Assembly: GCF_021155765.1 (NCBI RefSeq)
Contig: NC_060107.1
Coordinates: 1,966,501 to 2,030,500 of the forward strand
Direction of reading: 5' to 3'
Length of the DNA: 64,000 bases
Origin: Diprion similis
Lineage: Eukaryota > Arthropoda > Insecta > Hymenoptera > Diprionidae
Part shown: positions 1-19,045 of the stretch, piece after piece
Layout of the letters: each line of letters starts with the position of its first letter
How positions within the stretch are numbered: position 1 is the stretch's first letter
Made by a program: the position numbers and the translations under genes
The notes under the pieces: generated by a model
What the model was told of the DNA's origin: nothing
The model's database searches: none
What the model saw: the letters and a program-made list of their open reading frames with translations, nothing else

Positions 1-721
1 AATAATAACAGGTGGCAATTAAAAAACTTGAATCAAAAATTCGTGGTTTGTGTGTAAAATGAAAAAAAAAATAAATAGTGATTGACTGTTCGGTAATGGT
101 ATACCGCAAATAATTGAATGACATTTCAATAACTGGATTTTTCTAGTGCACATGTGTTCTGATATGATAATTTGTGAGTCACAAAAATTGTTTATCATCG
201 ACGAGTTTGAGTTATCTTTACAGACAACAATACATAGCAGTGGTGTGTTTGTCCAATTGTGTCGGAGGAAGGGAGTGAAATATTAGACTCGAGTTAAATT
301 TATGACCCGAAATACTTCGACGACAAATAATATTGACAAAATTCTTACCTCTCCTTCCTTCTTTGCGTATGTTCCATTGAAAATATAAAAATGTTCCAAA
401 GTGATTTCAGTCTTCGATGTCATTTCAAATGATTTATATTAGCTCTGCGGCGATGGATAAATTAATTCGACGCTAACAAATTATTTCGATTTATATCATA
501 TTATTATTAAATAAATTTTATCGCTATGTCACTCTCCTCTCGACGCTTCTGTCAGAGAGAATTCTGACAGCTAGTTGGAAAGTGGTTATGAGACTATTTT
601 GTTCCGTAAACTGTTGTTAAAAGAGGTGATGATCAAGGCCGTGGAAATGTTACATTCGTAGTTAGTAAAATAATCGTGAATGACGCTGGCTGTCTAGCCA
701 CCATTTTGAATTTAGACTCCG

Positions 722-848
722 ATGCGTTCCGAAATAAACTGGCAGCGCTTAAAACTCCCTAGGACAGAGACAGAGCTAGTTACAAACTCGGCAGCGCAAA
801 AGAGATAAGAGATTTCTGATAGCACTAGGAGCTAATTTCGGAACGCAT
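722..848. mobile_element. Short MITE, family GCGTTCCGAAAT, copy 1
   Basis: Perfect terminal inverted repeats GCGTTCCGAAAT (724-735) and ATTTCGGAACGC (835-846), extending to ATG.../...CAT, enclose ~100 bp with no coding capacity. Two further copies sit at 19046-19171 and 19196-19324. Confidence 0.75.
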
Positions 849-1653
849 TCAAAGTAAGCACAGAGAAGTGAGCAAACTGCGACTTTCGACTTCAGCACAA
901 GCATACTTATACGCACGCGGCATTGAATAAAGGCACGCGGCATTGAAATATTTAACGGAAGGTGGTCTGATTGATCCGGATGAAGAATCTCCGCCGCTAA
1001 AGAGTTGATAGGAGCGTAAATATCCACTTATTTTATGAGGACGTTGAGGTTAATCAGTACGTTGAGGTTAATCAGTTAAACAAAAGAAGTTCATAGCAGG
1101 AAAACGACGGCGATAAAACGCGGCTCTATGGGAAGCAAATTCGAATTTTCGCTTCACCAATTGTCGCAAAAGTACTATATCAACTACTGATGCACTTACC
1201 GCGGTCAATTTGATGATCTTGATTTCACCAAGATGGCGCTTGTATCGATATTTCCTAAATTTGGCGGGATACGCGAGCTCTGATAAACAATCGACAAACG
1301 ATCACGTAGCCATTTTAGCTATTATTTTCCTGTCGTTGAGTTTCGTTCTGGCAATCATAGTAATCGCGTGTTAGTTGATGTTGGTATGTTCTCTTTAGGA
1401 TGAAAACATGCACTAATCGCGGATAAAGTGTGTCTTCGTTAGAATAATTACGGAGTGCGGTGTCATTGATAGTTTATCAGTAAAACAACGTCACGAGATA
1501 GCCGAACTAACTTAAGTCCGACGGTGCGATTTCGGTTCGATGCCGGTTTGTATATTTCCTCGACCTTTGTCCAGTCGAAGTAGAACGTTCGCGTAGAAAC
1601 CATCAGTTGGTGACATTCGGTGCATTGTAGTTGTGTAAATCAGTCACGTGCAA

Positions 1654-1735
1654 ATGAGAAAACTGCAGTGTTCGAGGATGATACGATACCGAAAGGTTGT
1701 TTACGATGATCCCCGATTACAATTCACAATTCCAG
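1654..1735 (+). other. Weak candidate first exon on plus strand
   Basis: An ATG at 1654 or 1706 runs to a consensus donor (CCAG|GTAAGG at 1735/1736), preceded by ~450 bp of higher-GC sequence as in a 5' UTR. The ATG at 1706 gives the decapeptide MIPDYNSQFQ with phase 0 out. No downstream plus-strand exon that fits was found, so it may be noncoding or chance. Confidence 0.18.
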
Positions 1736-2366
1736 GTAAGGATCTTTGTATGTATAGCTTATAGACTGCTCGCGTGCTCATGGAAATACTACAATCCAGT
1801 AAAACAGAATCTCAACGATCGATTTTTTAACGCATTTCCGTCTCTTCAATTTATTATTATTAAAATGCGTGTATAAGCATCGGGAATTATTTCATCTCAT
1901 GCTAGTGTTCAAATCTGCCTGTATGTAGGCAATCGTTGCACATGGAGCAACGCTTTTTGCCTATGTGACGGCGAAAAACATGTGGGTGAACACGCACAGG
2001 TGCGTCTGGGCTACGTTTTTCGTTCGCGAAAGTAGCGCGGAAGCGTATTTTAACCCAGCGCGAATTGCTCATTTAATCTCCAAGGTCCTAGATGTTATTT
2101 TGTGTTAAATCAGCCCGATGCGCGTCTCAGTTCAACTTATATGTATGTCCTTATTTAGAGTATCGCCAAATTTTTTCAGGCCGCCCCTCAAATGGACGCC
2201 AAACAATTAAAAAACAATTCGCAAATTTTTCTAGATTTTTGTAAGCGGGTGGATTTTCCCATTTAAAATACACGTGTTTCGGCTATATTCTCAATATAAA
2301 TTTTACTTCAAGAGTAATAATGTTTAAAAAAAAATCTGTAACTGGGAGATTTTAGTGGACATTAGT

Positions 2367-2516
2367 GGTACTGTCTGAGAAAAAAATAATGAGAATCGTA
2401 CCAGGCAATCTCGACGAAGCACACACCCTCTAAAACTGACTTTTCGTTTCATTTAGAGGGTGTGCAATTCGTCCAGATTGCCTGGTATGATGTGCATTTT
2501 TTTTCCGGATAGTCGG
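2367..2516. mobile_element. Foldback hairpin element
   Basis: CCAGGCAATCTCGACGAAGC at 2401 pairs with GTCCAGATTGCCTGG ending 2485, and CACACCCTCTAAA with TTTAGAGGGTGTG. The arms extend with mismatches over A/T-rich flanks. The loop is about 17 nt. No coding. Confidence 0.6.
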
Positions 2517-3376
2517 ACGAATGTTTTTAGTAAAATAAAATTGTTGGGAGATTGTAGGCTTTAGAAATCTGAGAAACAAAGACATATAAGATCGTTGAAA
2601 CCGTAATTAAATATTTCAACAGATGCTGTATATTGATCAGTATACATCAATAATAAATTCTGTAAAATAACATAACTTACAGTCGCTTGGGATGTAACAA
2701 TATTGGTTCCTATTTTTATTTTTTATTCTTTTTCTTGAATATGGATAATAGCGTTATTACTTCAATTCTTTGTCTATTTATTTGGCAACAGTTAACAATA
2801 ATTGGGTTAATCATTATTTATATAATAGTAATAATAATAATTCAATGGTAAATAAAAATTAATTACACTATTAATATTATAATACCATTTTTAATTCGTT
2901 TTATAGCTAAACATTGCTTTGACAATGTCTTTCATTTGATTTGTCTAATTTTTCGTTTTTCAATTTTTCCTTTTTTTTTTTCTTCTAAAAATATTGCAAT
3001 ATTCTAATTTTTAACAAATCTATATTTCAATACCTATAATATGGCCGGCTATAGTGTTATTGTTAAAAATGCTGCCTGTATGTTGAACACAAACAGTGTA
3101 GTGTTGAATAAGTAAATCCTTGAGAATTTTCTGGCTTTTTAAACATTCGTCTTCGTATTCCAAATGTTGGCGTTGGATTCTTATTAATTAACGATCTAAC
3201 TCATTACTGTAGAAGATTGAACACGTCGATTCCTATCAGTGGTAATCGACACAGGCAGTTACTCATTATTTGAAATAATGAAAAATTTTAGAATAAAATT
3301 TTAGACGCCAGCATGCGTGTCTCTTGCGAAAACACAATGCATTTTTTTTTTAAGAAAATCGTATCTCTCTTTTTTA

Positions 3377-3382
3377 TTTATT
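3377..3382 (-). promoter_or_regulatory. Candidate polyadenylation signal of MPP7
   Basis: AATAAA on the minus strand 211 bp beyond the MPP7 stop, in AT-rich sequence. Confidence 0.5.
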
Positions 3383-3592
3383 GACGAAGTTCAGTCAGAG
3401 TCGGCGGTGGTAGGGTAAAAGTTTTTCGACAAAAACTATTCCCTCCAACTTTTCGACGGTCTGCAGGGCGTCGTTCATTCGTTCTTTTTTTCAAATTTTA
3501 AACAAACTTAAATACACCGTGGACTTTCAATTCTATCTCTCAGTATCAAGCTCTTGAATTTATACAAAATAGGCTATTTGAGACAATAATTC

Positions 3593-6500
3593 TCACTGAA
3601 CCCAGGAAGCTGGAACCCACAAGGGTACGGTTTCTAATCTCGAAATGGCGCTGACTAGTTCTTCAAAAGCCATCGATAGATCTGCGTTGATAATTGTTTC
3701 GTCAAAGTGATGGGAGTAATGGAACTCTATTCGTTCTCCGCTGTGTATCATCTCGTGAAACTCGTCATCCTAGAACGAAATTGTTTGAGACGATATAAAA
3801 GATCAAATCAAACGTGAAGTGTTTAATGGGATGCATGTGACGAAGTGAAATATCGTATTCTTACCGTAAAACCTCTGGAGTTCTTCTCGTCGAATGTCGA
3901 TCTCGCTCTTGCCTCGTTTCTAGTTTCCTTCAGTATTTCAAATCTCGGCGGTTTCACATATACGACAAACGGTTTGAGCTGCGGATTTCGCAGCATCTTT
4001 AAAGCCTGATAATGCGGACTAAGCACACAGACATATCCAGCGTTTACTAGCGACTCTACACTCTCGCGGCTTGTGCCGTAAAGATTTCCTTTGTATTCAC
4101 CGTACTCTATAAACTTTCCAGAGTCTATGTCTTCCTTCATGTTTTCATGCGACACAAAGAAGTAATCTTTGCCGTTCAACTCCCCAGGTCTTGGCGGTCT
4201 TGAAGTATCTAATGTATGGTGAAAAGAAAGTTCCTTTACTGATTAGTTTTGAAAATTTTTGGACAGCGAATGACTTTGTTATTTCAGTTTTTCCTGATCT
4301 TTGAGATTAGAATTTGTCTTCATTTTAAAACTCACAAGGAATCGGAGTCTTGTACTTATCCGGATCGGTGGCAACCAGTCTCCGCTTGAGCTCGTTTCTG
4401 CCAACCCCAGGAGGCCCAACAAGGACGACAGGTCTGAAGAATCCGGGTCTTGGATAGAGTTTGGCAACCTCCTCATAAGTCGGAATCTCCTCACGATCAA
4501 AGTCGTCATTCTCTGCCACGTCATACATGATTTTTTTAGTCTTAGGACCCTGCAAGTTGCACTTTGTGGGCAAGACGAGCGAAGAGGTCTGGGGACGGGG
4601 ACACAGGGCAGGCAAAGCCACTGGAACAGAACACAGGCCTAACCGAGAGTTAGGAGTGCGTGGCGGTTAATTGTCAACAAAAGTCCAAAGTTTCATCACT
4701 CAAATTAGAGAGTCAGGAGAGAAGGGGGATTGATTTTTTTCGTCTCTATCGAACCTATGATACGCTAAGAATTTGACAATGAAATAGCAATGCGTACTAC
4801 ATACTTATATTGTCAGATTCATCGCTCTTTTCCTTGAGTTGTCGCTCTAAGACGATATTTCGCTCCTGAAGGGCTCTGCTTGGAATGAGACCAGCTCTCA
4901 TATTTCGATCGCCTTCACGTCGCGCCTGCCACCTTAAAAAACAACAAAATATTTTAAAGTTGAAGTCGAACTCAAGAAATCGTTTCCTATTAATTATCAA
5001 AAGAAATTACTGCGTCGAAGAAAAGTTTAATTCAGGGTTTTTAGGCTTGATCAAAATAATACCAACCAGTGAGAATCGTCCTGAGTAACGATGTGAAGTA
5101 TATCCCCTTTGACAAAATCTAATCCTGCTTCTTTGCAAGGTATGTAAGGATCGTCCGCGGCAGTGTACGAAAAATGTGCTCGAACACGAACCTGTGAAAG
5201 TAGTTGTTACGAAGTGTCTTCGTGTAATTTTATAATTTCACAATGTTTCTCGACTTTACCTTGCTTTCTCTGACGCCGCACTTGCTACTCGCTGGTACAA
5301 GCTTGAATGTTACCGTGCCCTCAAAATCGTCCTAGAACATGAAAGCTAAACCGTGAACAACGCACTTTTTTTTACCAAAGAACGAGCCTCGATGGAATTA
5401 AAAATCTGCTTACCAGAATTTTCAGCACACAAGCCGGTGTCTTTCCTTCGACGCTGATACCATTCACCTCAAGAACCTCGTCGCCGACATGAATAGCCCC
5501 AGATCTGTCCGCCGGGCCGCCCAGCATAATTCGTGCGAAAATTATCTTGTCTGTTCCTTCGCAGGTCTTTATCGTTGCCCCCTGTTAGAAAATGAGAACT
5601 GATATACAGGTTTATTTCATCAGACGTTAAATTTGATTACTGTAATTATTGTTTTTGCGATCGATTAAGCTTTTCTATCTTCGTTTCCATGCATCGAGTT
5701 TGAGCAGAAAGTAAAATGAGACACAAAAATAGCCCAATAAAAAAACGAATCGTAAGATTCAATCATTTGCTCTGGAATAAGAGCCTTATGAAATAGACAG
5801 CTACTGTTTCTGTCGACAATGCAATTTATAGAACAGCATAGCGTAATCAGAGAACTTGACTCATCCGTTGATGCGTGAATATTTAATGGCCGTACGATAT
5901 TTTCAAAACAATTTTTACAGTGTTCAACTTTTCTGGTTTATGACGTAACTATTGGGGGTAACTAATGATACTTGGCGCCAAAAAGGTTGGGAATCGAATT
6001 TGCTAGGGAAATAGGAAAGTTGGCAGATTTATATTTCAATGTAAATTTTTTTTTTCACGTTTTGCCAACGAAAGTAACCAATCTTCAAAGCCCGATGAGA
6101 AACTTACCACAATCGGTTCAACACCAGGACCGCACTTCGAAGCAAGTTTGTCAATGATAAAAGAAATTCGTTAATACATTTGGCCTTTCGATGATTTTCA
6201 TTTATCTCGGGAGAGGGAAAGAGGTCAGTGCTTCGCCGTTACTCTAGTAATCTTGTCCCTTTTTGCTGTCTCTTAAATGTAAATTAATTCTAGGAAATCT
6301 AGCGATCGGTAAGACGTACCAAAGGCTCGTCGGACTTGATTAGCTCCACAATTTTTATGATTTCATCATCTTCGTCGACTTCTAACGGTAGTTCAGGAAT
6401 TTTTGGGTAGTAATCCTTTTGCGCAACTGCGTCGTGAGTGCATAGCAGAGCCTGAAAATCCCAGAATGTGAAATGAAAGGATTCAAGTTTTTTTTTTTTT

Positions 6501-7361
6501 TTTTCACTTATTATATAATCACTTATCTTCCAATTTTATTGATTTACTTCTCTTACCTGCATGTGAGGCTTCTGTAACAAATGAAACAGTTCCTTGCAAT
6601 CTTCGGATACATGTGTCTTTGACGCAAGTACATCCAAAACATCGACGTCGACATCCATGGAGTTGGACAATATAGGAAAGAATTTTTCATCATTGGTGTT
6701 GTTTATTATCTTGTTGTGAATGTTAACCAACGCGTTAAGCTCCTTTGACTTTAGTAAATCGCTGAGAAAATTTAATTCTTCCTCGTTACAGCTTGGAAGT
6801 TCAGTCTTATTGTCTTCCAGGGAAATGAGGAGCTTTGATAAGGCTGAAAATTATGCGAAAAAGAAAAAATTTTATACCGCATAACACGAGTAGTTATACA
6901 GAGAAGTACGAATAGAAGATAAGAAGCGTAAAAACCGTGTATAACCAGGCTTCAAGAATATTCTATAAATAGTTATTGTCTATTTACAAATTTGATGTAA
7001 AGACTTGACTAAGCCTGTTCAGCCTAAAAGATCAACAAGATTGCACAGCTTTGCTAATTAGTTCTAGTTTAGAAAGTACGGTTTGAAATGTCTACAGAAT
7101 TGATTGGAAGTCTTATCCAATTGATACTATTACTTACGAGAGAATTTCAATGAACAATCTGTAAACAAATACAACTGACTAATGTAGTGCAGATATAATT
7201 TTCATTGAATATTGGTGAAAATTGTATACTGTGGTATATAAAATATTCAATTTTTTTCGACAACTTGTCAGAAAATATCGTGAAACCAGAACGAATTATA
7301 AGGGGATAAAAATAACGCTATAATTGAAAGACTCACCTGCATCCCAGTTAGAATTATCCAT
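3593..7361 (-). CDS. MPP7: MAGUK scaffold protein, MPP7 / menage-a-trois (metro) type, 10 exons
   Basis: Membrane-associated guanylate kinase scaffold; the family organises polarity and junction complexes and, for fly metro, synaptic complexes at the plasma membrane. Exons (minus strand, transcript order): 7337-7361, 6557-6843, 6320-6451, 5414-5581, 5260-5331, 5067-5191, 4805-4932, 4336-4620, 3865-4208, 3593-3769. Every junction has GT/AG and matching phase; they sum to 1743 nt, 580 aa, close to the ~576 aa of human MPP7. Domains: two L27 repeats (about residues 5-115), PDZ (about 145-228) with carboxylate loop EPLGATI split across exons 3/4, SH3 (about 229-300), basic HOOK, and guanylate-kinase-like domain (about 375-575) with degenerate P-loop GPPGVGR at 381-387, typical of catalytically dead MAGUK GK domains. 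It ends WVPASWVQ, the expected C-terminus. The start MDNSNWDA is the only ATG that joins exon 2 in frame. Divergent from PHF5A. Assignment to MPP7 rather than MPP2/6 rests on the KKIMYDV and EEIPTYEEV blocks. Confidence 0.93.
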
Positions 7362-8689
7362 CACGGGACCTGGGACCCGTCATTCACCCCGTAATCGTTC
7401 GCACAGTTGAACAATGCGGGAATGAAAAATGATACAAAATTTAATGCGCTCGAATATCACTCTATTTCCTTCCTCCGAGTTGAAGCCTTACTACTTTTTT
7501 CGCACGTACATAATCCGACGGACGCGAAAAGGCGCGCGACGTCCAAAAATACGCACGAACGACACTTCGCGCTGTGCTCTAACATGCCAAATAATGCGAA
7601 ACTGCAGTCAGTGAACGCGCTGCGAGGAAGCTAATTCTGGTGTCTACTTGGATTGGCAAATTCATCGCATCTGACGACTGTAGCGGTCTCAATTCATCCC
7701 TCTAATCGTACTCGAGGGTAGAGAGGAAATATTCAATGGATTCATCTGCTCGTCGCTGCGGAAGATCGCCGAATGTGGCCGAATGTTTGTATGTATGTAC
7801 ACTCTGATTTTGTGTGCGAGGGGGTGAGTGGTTCTGGCGTTGGTGACGAATTTGAATCTGTTACCCTTGGGTAAATTTTCGTGACCACTACTCGGCAGGT
7901 AAGTAGGCCTGTAGTGATCCGACAGCTTCTTTATCGGCGGAAGCCGTTTGACACACAATCCCATAAGCACAGGAAATCCTGTTAGGGTAGCCGTCTTTAA
8001 TAGTCTTGAGTCAACGGTTTATGATAGACTATGACGCGGATTATCGAATGAGAGAGAGCGGAGCAAACTACTGCAGTTCTATCTCTGAAGCTAGATGTTA
8101 GGTGTTTATTGAATACTTTCATTACAATGGGTGGAAAAGAAAATGAGAACCAAAACAAAAGGGATGAAATATTCTACAGGAGAATAACTTATACAGAGAT
8201 AAACTTGAGACTAAAAAGTAAATAATATAGGACTAAAGTCTAACGGAGAGATAACACTTGGCACAACGTCGACACATGAAAGCTAAACGAAGATCATTCG
8301 GATGAGAATTACAGTTACATAGACCGACTGCACCAGCGACATCAAGACACTAATAGTCTGATGATTTGTGCGAAATACGGGAGTTTGATTTTCGTTCAAG
8401 AATCATAGCACAAGTTTAAAAAAAAATTCAAATTCCTTGTATTTGCGTTTGAAAATGTATGTACCCACTGGTGGCGGGTGAAGATTACTTTTATACCGGC
8501 ACAGCTTTTTTCACTAGAGTCGACCATCTTCAAAACGTAATAGTCGGCGGTTCAACAAACCGTGGAATGCCGTGGAAATATGTCAACGTAAATAATCACC
8601 GTTCCATGCATCGTTCGTTGCAAGTTTCACGTTGATGAAATAATTTTGATTAGTCTGAGGTATCCGAACGACGCTAATCATTCCAAAGC
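7362..8689. promoter_or_regulatory. Bidirectional intergenic region, MPP7 / PHF5A
   Basis: 1.3 kb between divergent start codons, so both 5' UTRs and promoters should lie here. I saw no convincing TATA box. Sequence near 7500-7570 is CpG-rich. Confidence 0.5.
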
Positions 8690-9373
8690 ATGGCTAAGCA
8701 TCATCCAGATTTGATATTTTGTAGGAAACAGCCGGGCGTCGGTAAGTTGTTTGAGAATAGCGTAAGACCTGATCGTAATTCTGATCATTATTTTCTCCGC
8801 TCGATTTGTGATTTTTTCACTTATTTCAATGCTGATAATAGCTCTAGAAATACGTAAGACTACCGGTATTATCGTCTTCGAAATTGCAACCTTTGTAATA
8901 TTTCTTGATGTCTCATCCGGGCGATTCTACAACTTGACATAACCTAAAATTACTCGAGCTAACCTAGCTTCACCTGTGATTAATTTGCTATAAACTATTT
9001 GAATTTTCCGTCTCTAGCTATTGGTCGATTGTGTGAAAAATGTGATGGAAAATGTGTAATTTGCGACTCGTATGTGAGGCCTTGTACACTGGTACGTATT
9101 TGTGACGAATGTAATTACGGATCTTACCAAGGACGTTGCGTTATTTGCGGAGGACCCGGTGTATCTGATGCGTATTACTGCAAAGAATGTACGATTCAAG
9201 AAAAAGACGTACGTAAGATTAGTATCAGAGTTTGAAATTGGCGACGCTGAAAATGTTAATTCTGTAATTATTTTTCACAACAGAGAGACGGGTGCCCGAA
9301 AATTGTAAACCTGGGAAGTTCGAAGACGGATCTATTCTACGAAAGGAAAAAGTATGGATTTAAACGACGATAG
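8690..9373 (+). CDS. Phf5a: PHF5A / Rds3, SF3b subunit of U2 snRNP, 3 exons
   Basis: Small PHD-finger-like zinc protein of the SF3b complex. In the U2 snRNP it helps form the branch-point adenosine pocket with SF3B1 during pre-mRNA splicing in the nucleus. Exons 8690-8741, 9018-9208 and 9284-9373 join with consistent phase (phase 1 then phase 0) to 333 nt, exactly 110 aa, the invariant family length. It begins [16 protein letters not shown], carries the cysteine pairs of its zinc clusters (CEKC, CVIC, CDEC, CVICGG, CKEC) and ends KYGFKRR; most homologues end KKR. Exon 2 alone codes most zinc ligands. Introns are small (276 and 75 bp), suiting a housekeeping gene. A canonical AATAAA lies 107 bp past the stop. 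It faces MPP7 head to head with about 1.3 kb between start codons. Confidence 0.98.
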
Positions 9374-9479
9374 ATGTAATTATTTGCATAAATATCTACT
9401 GCAAAATCTTGGTATCTGTAAGTTATGATGTATGAAATGAGAATGAATGAGAATGAAACATTGCGTTCTATGTTTTTAT

Positions 9480-9485
9480 AATAAA
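9480..9485 (+). promoter_or_regulatory. Polyadenylation signal of PHF5A
   Basis: Canonical AATAAA 107 bp after the PHF5A stop, a normal distance for a short 3' UTR. Confidence 0.65.
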
Positions 9486-12400
9486 CGATTGAATTAAATT
9501 CATACACCTGTATTTCATTTTCCTTCTTGCTTATCACTAAGCGGCGATAGGCAAGATTATTTAACTGAATCCTAATTAAATTTTCCCTCTGTCAATCCTG
9601 TGCAGAGATTTGGATTTACGCAAGGGATAATTAGAAAATTAAAAACTATCGTGAAAAGTTATATTTGATTTTTATTTAAATATAGCTCTATTCATTTGTC
9701 ATCAACATTATTCTACGGATAAATAATGTTTTGTTCATTTTCTTTACAATTTGTTTTTGTCCTTGTACATTATATTTGCACACAACGTACTAAAAGTTTT
9801 TTAATGTACGTTTAAACCACATACATAAAGAAATAACGTTAGAAGAATAATGCACGTAGATCAAACAATGTTTATTAACACGGATGTCAAACTTTGGCAC
9901 GTAATTTTGAGGGCAGGATTTTTGTTAAAGAAAAACTTGTTTCTCACCTTTTCACAATTACTATATGAGAGAACCTCTGTAAAGGGTTTTTTCCAAAAGA
10001 CTGTACTCATTTTTACAAAAAGCCATATTGTTTTATAAATACGTAACTGTTTAAAAGGACGGCATAAAAATATTCAAATATTCAATTCTCTAGACAACTC
10101 CACTTGCATTACTCTTCTGCTACGGTGTCTCACTTATTATATGGCTATTAAACTCTAAAAGTTTATCCAGTAACAATTCCAGTTACCTGTATCAATTATT
10201 CAACATTTTCTAACAGTTTTGCTAACATTGTCGAACGTATCATATCATATGTATCATATTATATTTGTATTCGTCACGCTATTCAGTTGAGAAAATGAAC
10301 ACTTTTAAACTAGTCTTTGTTCGATAAATATCAATTGGAACTTTAAAACCAATACCGATTATTACTACCCTTATACCTAGGGAAATATATATGTTTAATA
10401 ATAGAGCTGTTGAAATTTATTACATATCATTGATTCAATTCATTTTAACTTGGGCACAAACTTATTTGGCAAATATTACCCTATTTGGCCAATATTCAAT
10501 ACTGTTGAGCTGCATTAGTTATTTCTTATCAAGTCATCTTCTAGTAGACCGGATTGTCAGTAAAATTATTAGAGAAGAGAATTGAAGTTTTTACAATGAT
10601 AAACCACGATTGATAGACCAATAATTACACTTCATATCCTACAGAAAATTTGCTATAACTTTGAACAACTATTTTTTTCTTTTATCTTTTTTTTTTTTTG
10701 TTTTTGTTTTTGTTTACATATCTACATATATATATATTTTTTTCTTTAATTTAAACACTAATCAATTAATCTACCCTGACTAACATGCATGAGATGGTTA
10801 GTTTTCAGTATTGTACTTCTCAGCTTTGATTTATGACTAACAACCGACGTGATTATCAGTTATTATCGTTGTAACAATCTATCTTTTACTATTCACAAAT
10901 TCACTATTCTACATCTTAAAGATCGACCGGTGCTGCATAAGCTAATTCTCAGTAATACAGAGCACCTGTTCGATTGGTCATCTGATATACTTATAAAAAA
11001 TGTGATTAATCGTAAAGAGCAAATACTTGAAATCTTTTCTCTGTATTCAAACATCCTAGCAGCTATTGAATTTTACTTATCAGGGCAGTAAGACGTAAGC
11101 AATATTACTGTACGTCTATACTAGTTTACGTATAAACTTTACGCTCATGACGAATATGAGATTCTAAAATCAAATATTTTGCACGTTGCTAACGTTTATA
11201 TTCAGCTCTTATTAAACGACCGTCTAATTGGTAAAAGGTTAATTCAATTCAATATGCCTTATATCAAAGAGTATTAAAGTTATTAGAAAGGATAAAAATT
11301 CACGCTATTTAACGATTGCAATAAAAAAAAAATATTCTTAAAAGCGAACTAATTTTAATAATCTACAAATTTCAACGCCAAGCGATGCATTTCTATGTTT
11401 ACTTGGCGCGGTTTTTTCTACACCGGCACCGTTAATAAATGTTTCTGAAATAATTAAAAAAAAAATGATAATATTATAATTACAGGACTTTCCCACATTT
11501 AAATGCTATTATTTCGTATTATAACACCGACATCAATCTTATCGTGTAATTATAACGTCTGGACGGGGCGGGAGGGCCATAGGTTCCTACCAAAATTTAT
11601 TCCAAAACAGAATTCATGCTTTTACATTGTTATCCTCTCGAAATTAATTGTTTAACTGAAATTATTCATTACAAAATTCGTGTCAATTCCTAAGCTAAAT
11701 TTTTTTTTTTAACATATCTTCGATTATTCTGATCAGTTGTCAATTGATTGTTTAATAGCATGTATGTTGCACATGAAATTCGATAATTATTTTGATGCAA
11801 AATTGTAAATCGTTTTCTTTCTTTCTTTCTTTTTTTTTTGGGTTATTTGTTTCTTCCTCTTTGTACATGTGTTGCATTTTTGTGAAATCTTGTTTTACAT
11901 CGAGTTTGTTCATATCTTGACTATTGCGAGGTACGTGAAACATTTATTGTATACGGTTCTTCGGTATTTACTACTTTTTTTTTTTTTTCTTTCTCCTCAT
12001 CTTTGTTACTCCATTATTGCTTGATACTGAATAATTATATCAATTCACCCGTATCATTTATAGGACGTTATGTTTGTTTAACTTATAGTCCAGTATTTAT
12101 TATTGGCTCAAACGTAGGTCTCTATTTTATCATTATTCTATAATATTGCTTCGATATTAATTGATCATAGCAAGTCTGTGTATATTTACATACAAATTAA
12201 ACTTTAGTTGCAACGTGGGGAAGTGTAAATAATTTCTTGAGGTTCCGACCAGGTTTCGTCGTGTGTTACGTATGTGATGTAAATTTCATTACGGTGAAAT
12301 CGATTTCATATTACTGGATTTAAAATATTTATTTAGATATTATTCATATCACCGAGTTATTCCTCGTTTTAAACTTTAAACTCTCCAAAACTGGAGAAAA

Positions 12401-12879
12401 AATAAAATAAAACATTTCTCCGAATTGATGATTAGATATTTGAATATATGTACTATACTCGATTAATTTAGCTAGCTGCAGTTTAGTCTGTCCAATTACT
12501 TCTGACGCCAAACAAGTCTAAAATTTCTTCGAAAAAATTCTGTTTCTCCTGATAATATTATGTAGTAAATGAAAGTAAAAAAATATAACAGAAAAGCAAA
12601 AAGTTTACAAAATATTATGCAATGATCTAGAGTTGTAAATCGTATTTTCACTAGTAATATCCTTTGTTCTTAGTGTATCGTACGTATTTCCCAATTTGTT
12701 GCAAGAAAAAAATTGAAATTTAATCAGTAGCGTCACTGTTTCCATATATTGTTCTAAGGTGAATCGATGTAGCGATTAATTCTGCTAGTCGACTTTAACC
12801 TGTTGAGTAGTTTACATCGGATTGTTCAGGCGTCATCGTCAAGTGGTACGTGGCTACAATCTTCTGCTATTATTGTCTC
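9486..12879. other. Convergent 3' region, PHF5A / retm
   Basis: 3.4 kb of AT-rich non-coding DNA between the PHF5A polyadenylation signal and the retm stop. It probably holds the retm 3' UTR; candidate AATAAA signals for retm are on the minus strand at 12328-12333 and 12096-12101. Small ORFs here have no family resemblance. Confidence 0.5.
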
Positions 12880-18580
<5,701 letters not shown>

Positions 18581-19045
18581 TTTGATGAATGAAGTGTTTC
18601 TTTATCTGTTTTCGATACTTTTTACTTTACGATATTTAGATACTTTTTACGAAATATTTGACACGGAGGGGAGTGAATTTGGAGGAAAAAAATTACGATA
18701 AATTTAACTATTTTTTTCGCTACAATCTGTTTATGTAGGTACGTTCGTGTCGTATTTTAACGAACGATGCGGGGTCGCGTTGTCAATAGACTATGACGTA
18801 CACACACACCCATCGCTACTTCACAGCTGACATTACGTCTGATTGCAAATCCAAGATGTCGCTGCTTCTGTCAATTTGCGGTTTTGTATCTTCTGCGCAG
18901 TTGACGCTTCGGGGAGAAAAAAAAAAACAGTGATCATGTGATCCAAGATGTGATCAGTGATCAAGACCGTGACCGCAACTTCAAGTAGTTGCTTATTTTG
19001 TCGGTAGGCGACGCTACTTGCTCAGAAAATTCCATTCCTCTCAGC

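Larger units (their letters stand above)
1..3376. other. Intergenic region left of MPP7
   Basis: No gene with family support. It holds a 127-bp MITE (722-848), an exon-like segment ending at a good donor (1654-1735), a foldback hairpin (2367-2516) and AT-rich sequence to the probable MPP7 3' end. Two 18-bp copies of ACGTTGAGGTTAATCAGT sit in tandem near 1040-1076. Confidence 0.5.

Noticed and set aside
1900-2120. Open frame of about 60 codons without an early ATG in GC-richer sequence
   Set aside because: Not recognised, no splice context, flanked by stops; too weak to call.
6100-6160. Possible extra MPP7 exon with a GTAAGT-like donor on the minus strand near 6110
   Set aside because: Exon 3 (ending EPL) joins exon 4 (starting GATI) directly to give the standard PDZ loop, leaving no room for it.
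7689-7970. 93-codon minus-strand ORF upstream of MPP7
   Set aside because: No resemblance to a family and no splice link to the MPP7 start; lies in the bidirectional promoter interval.
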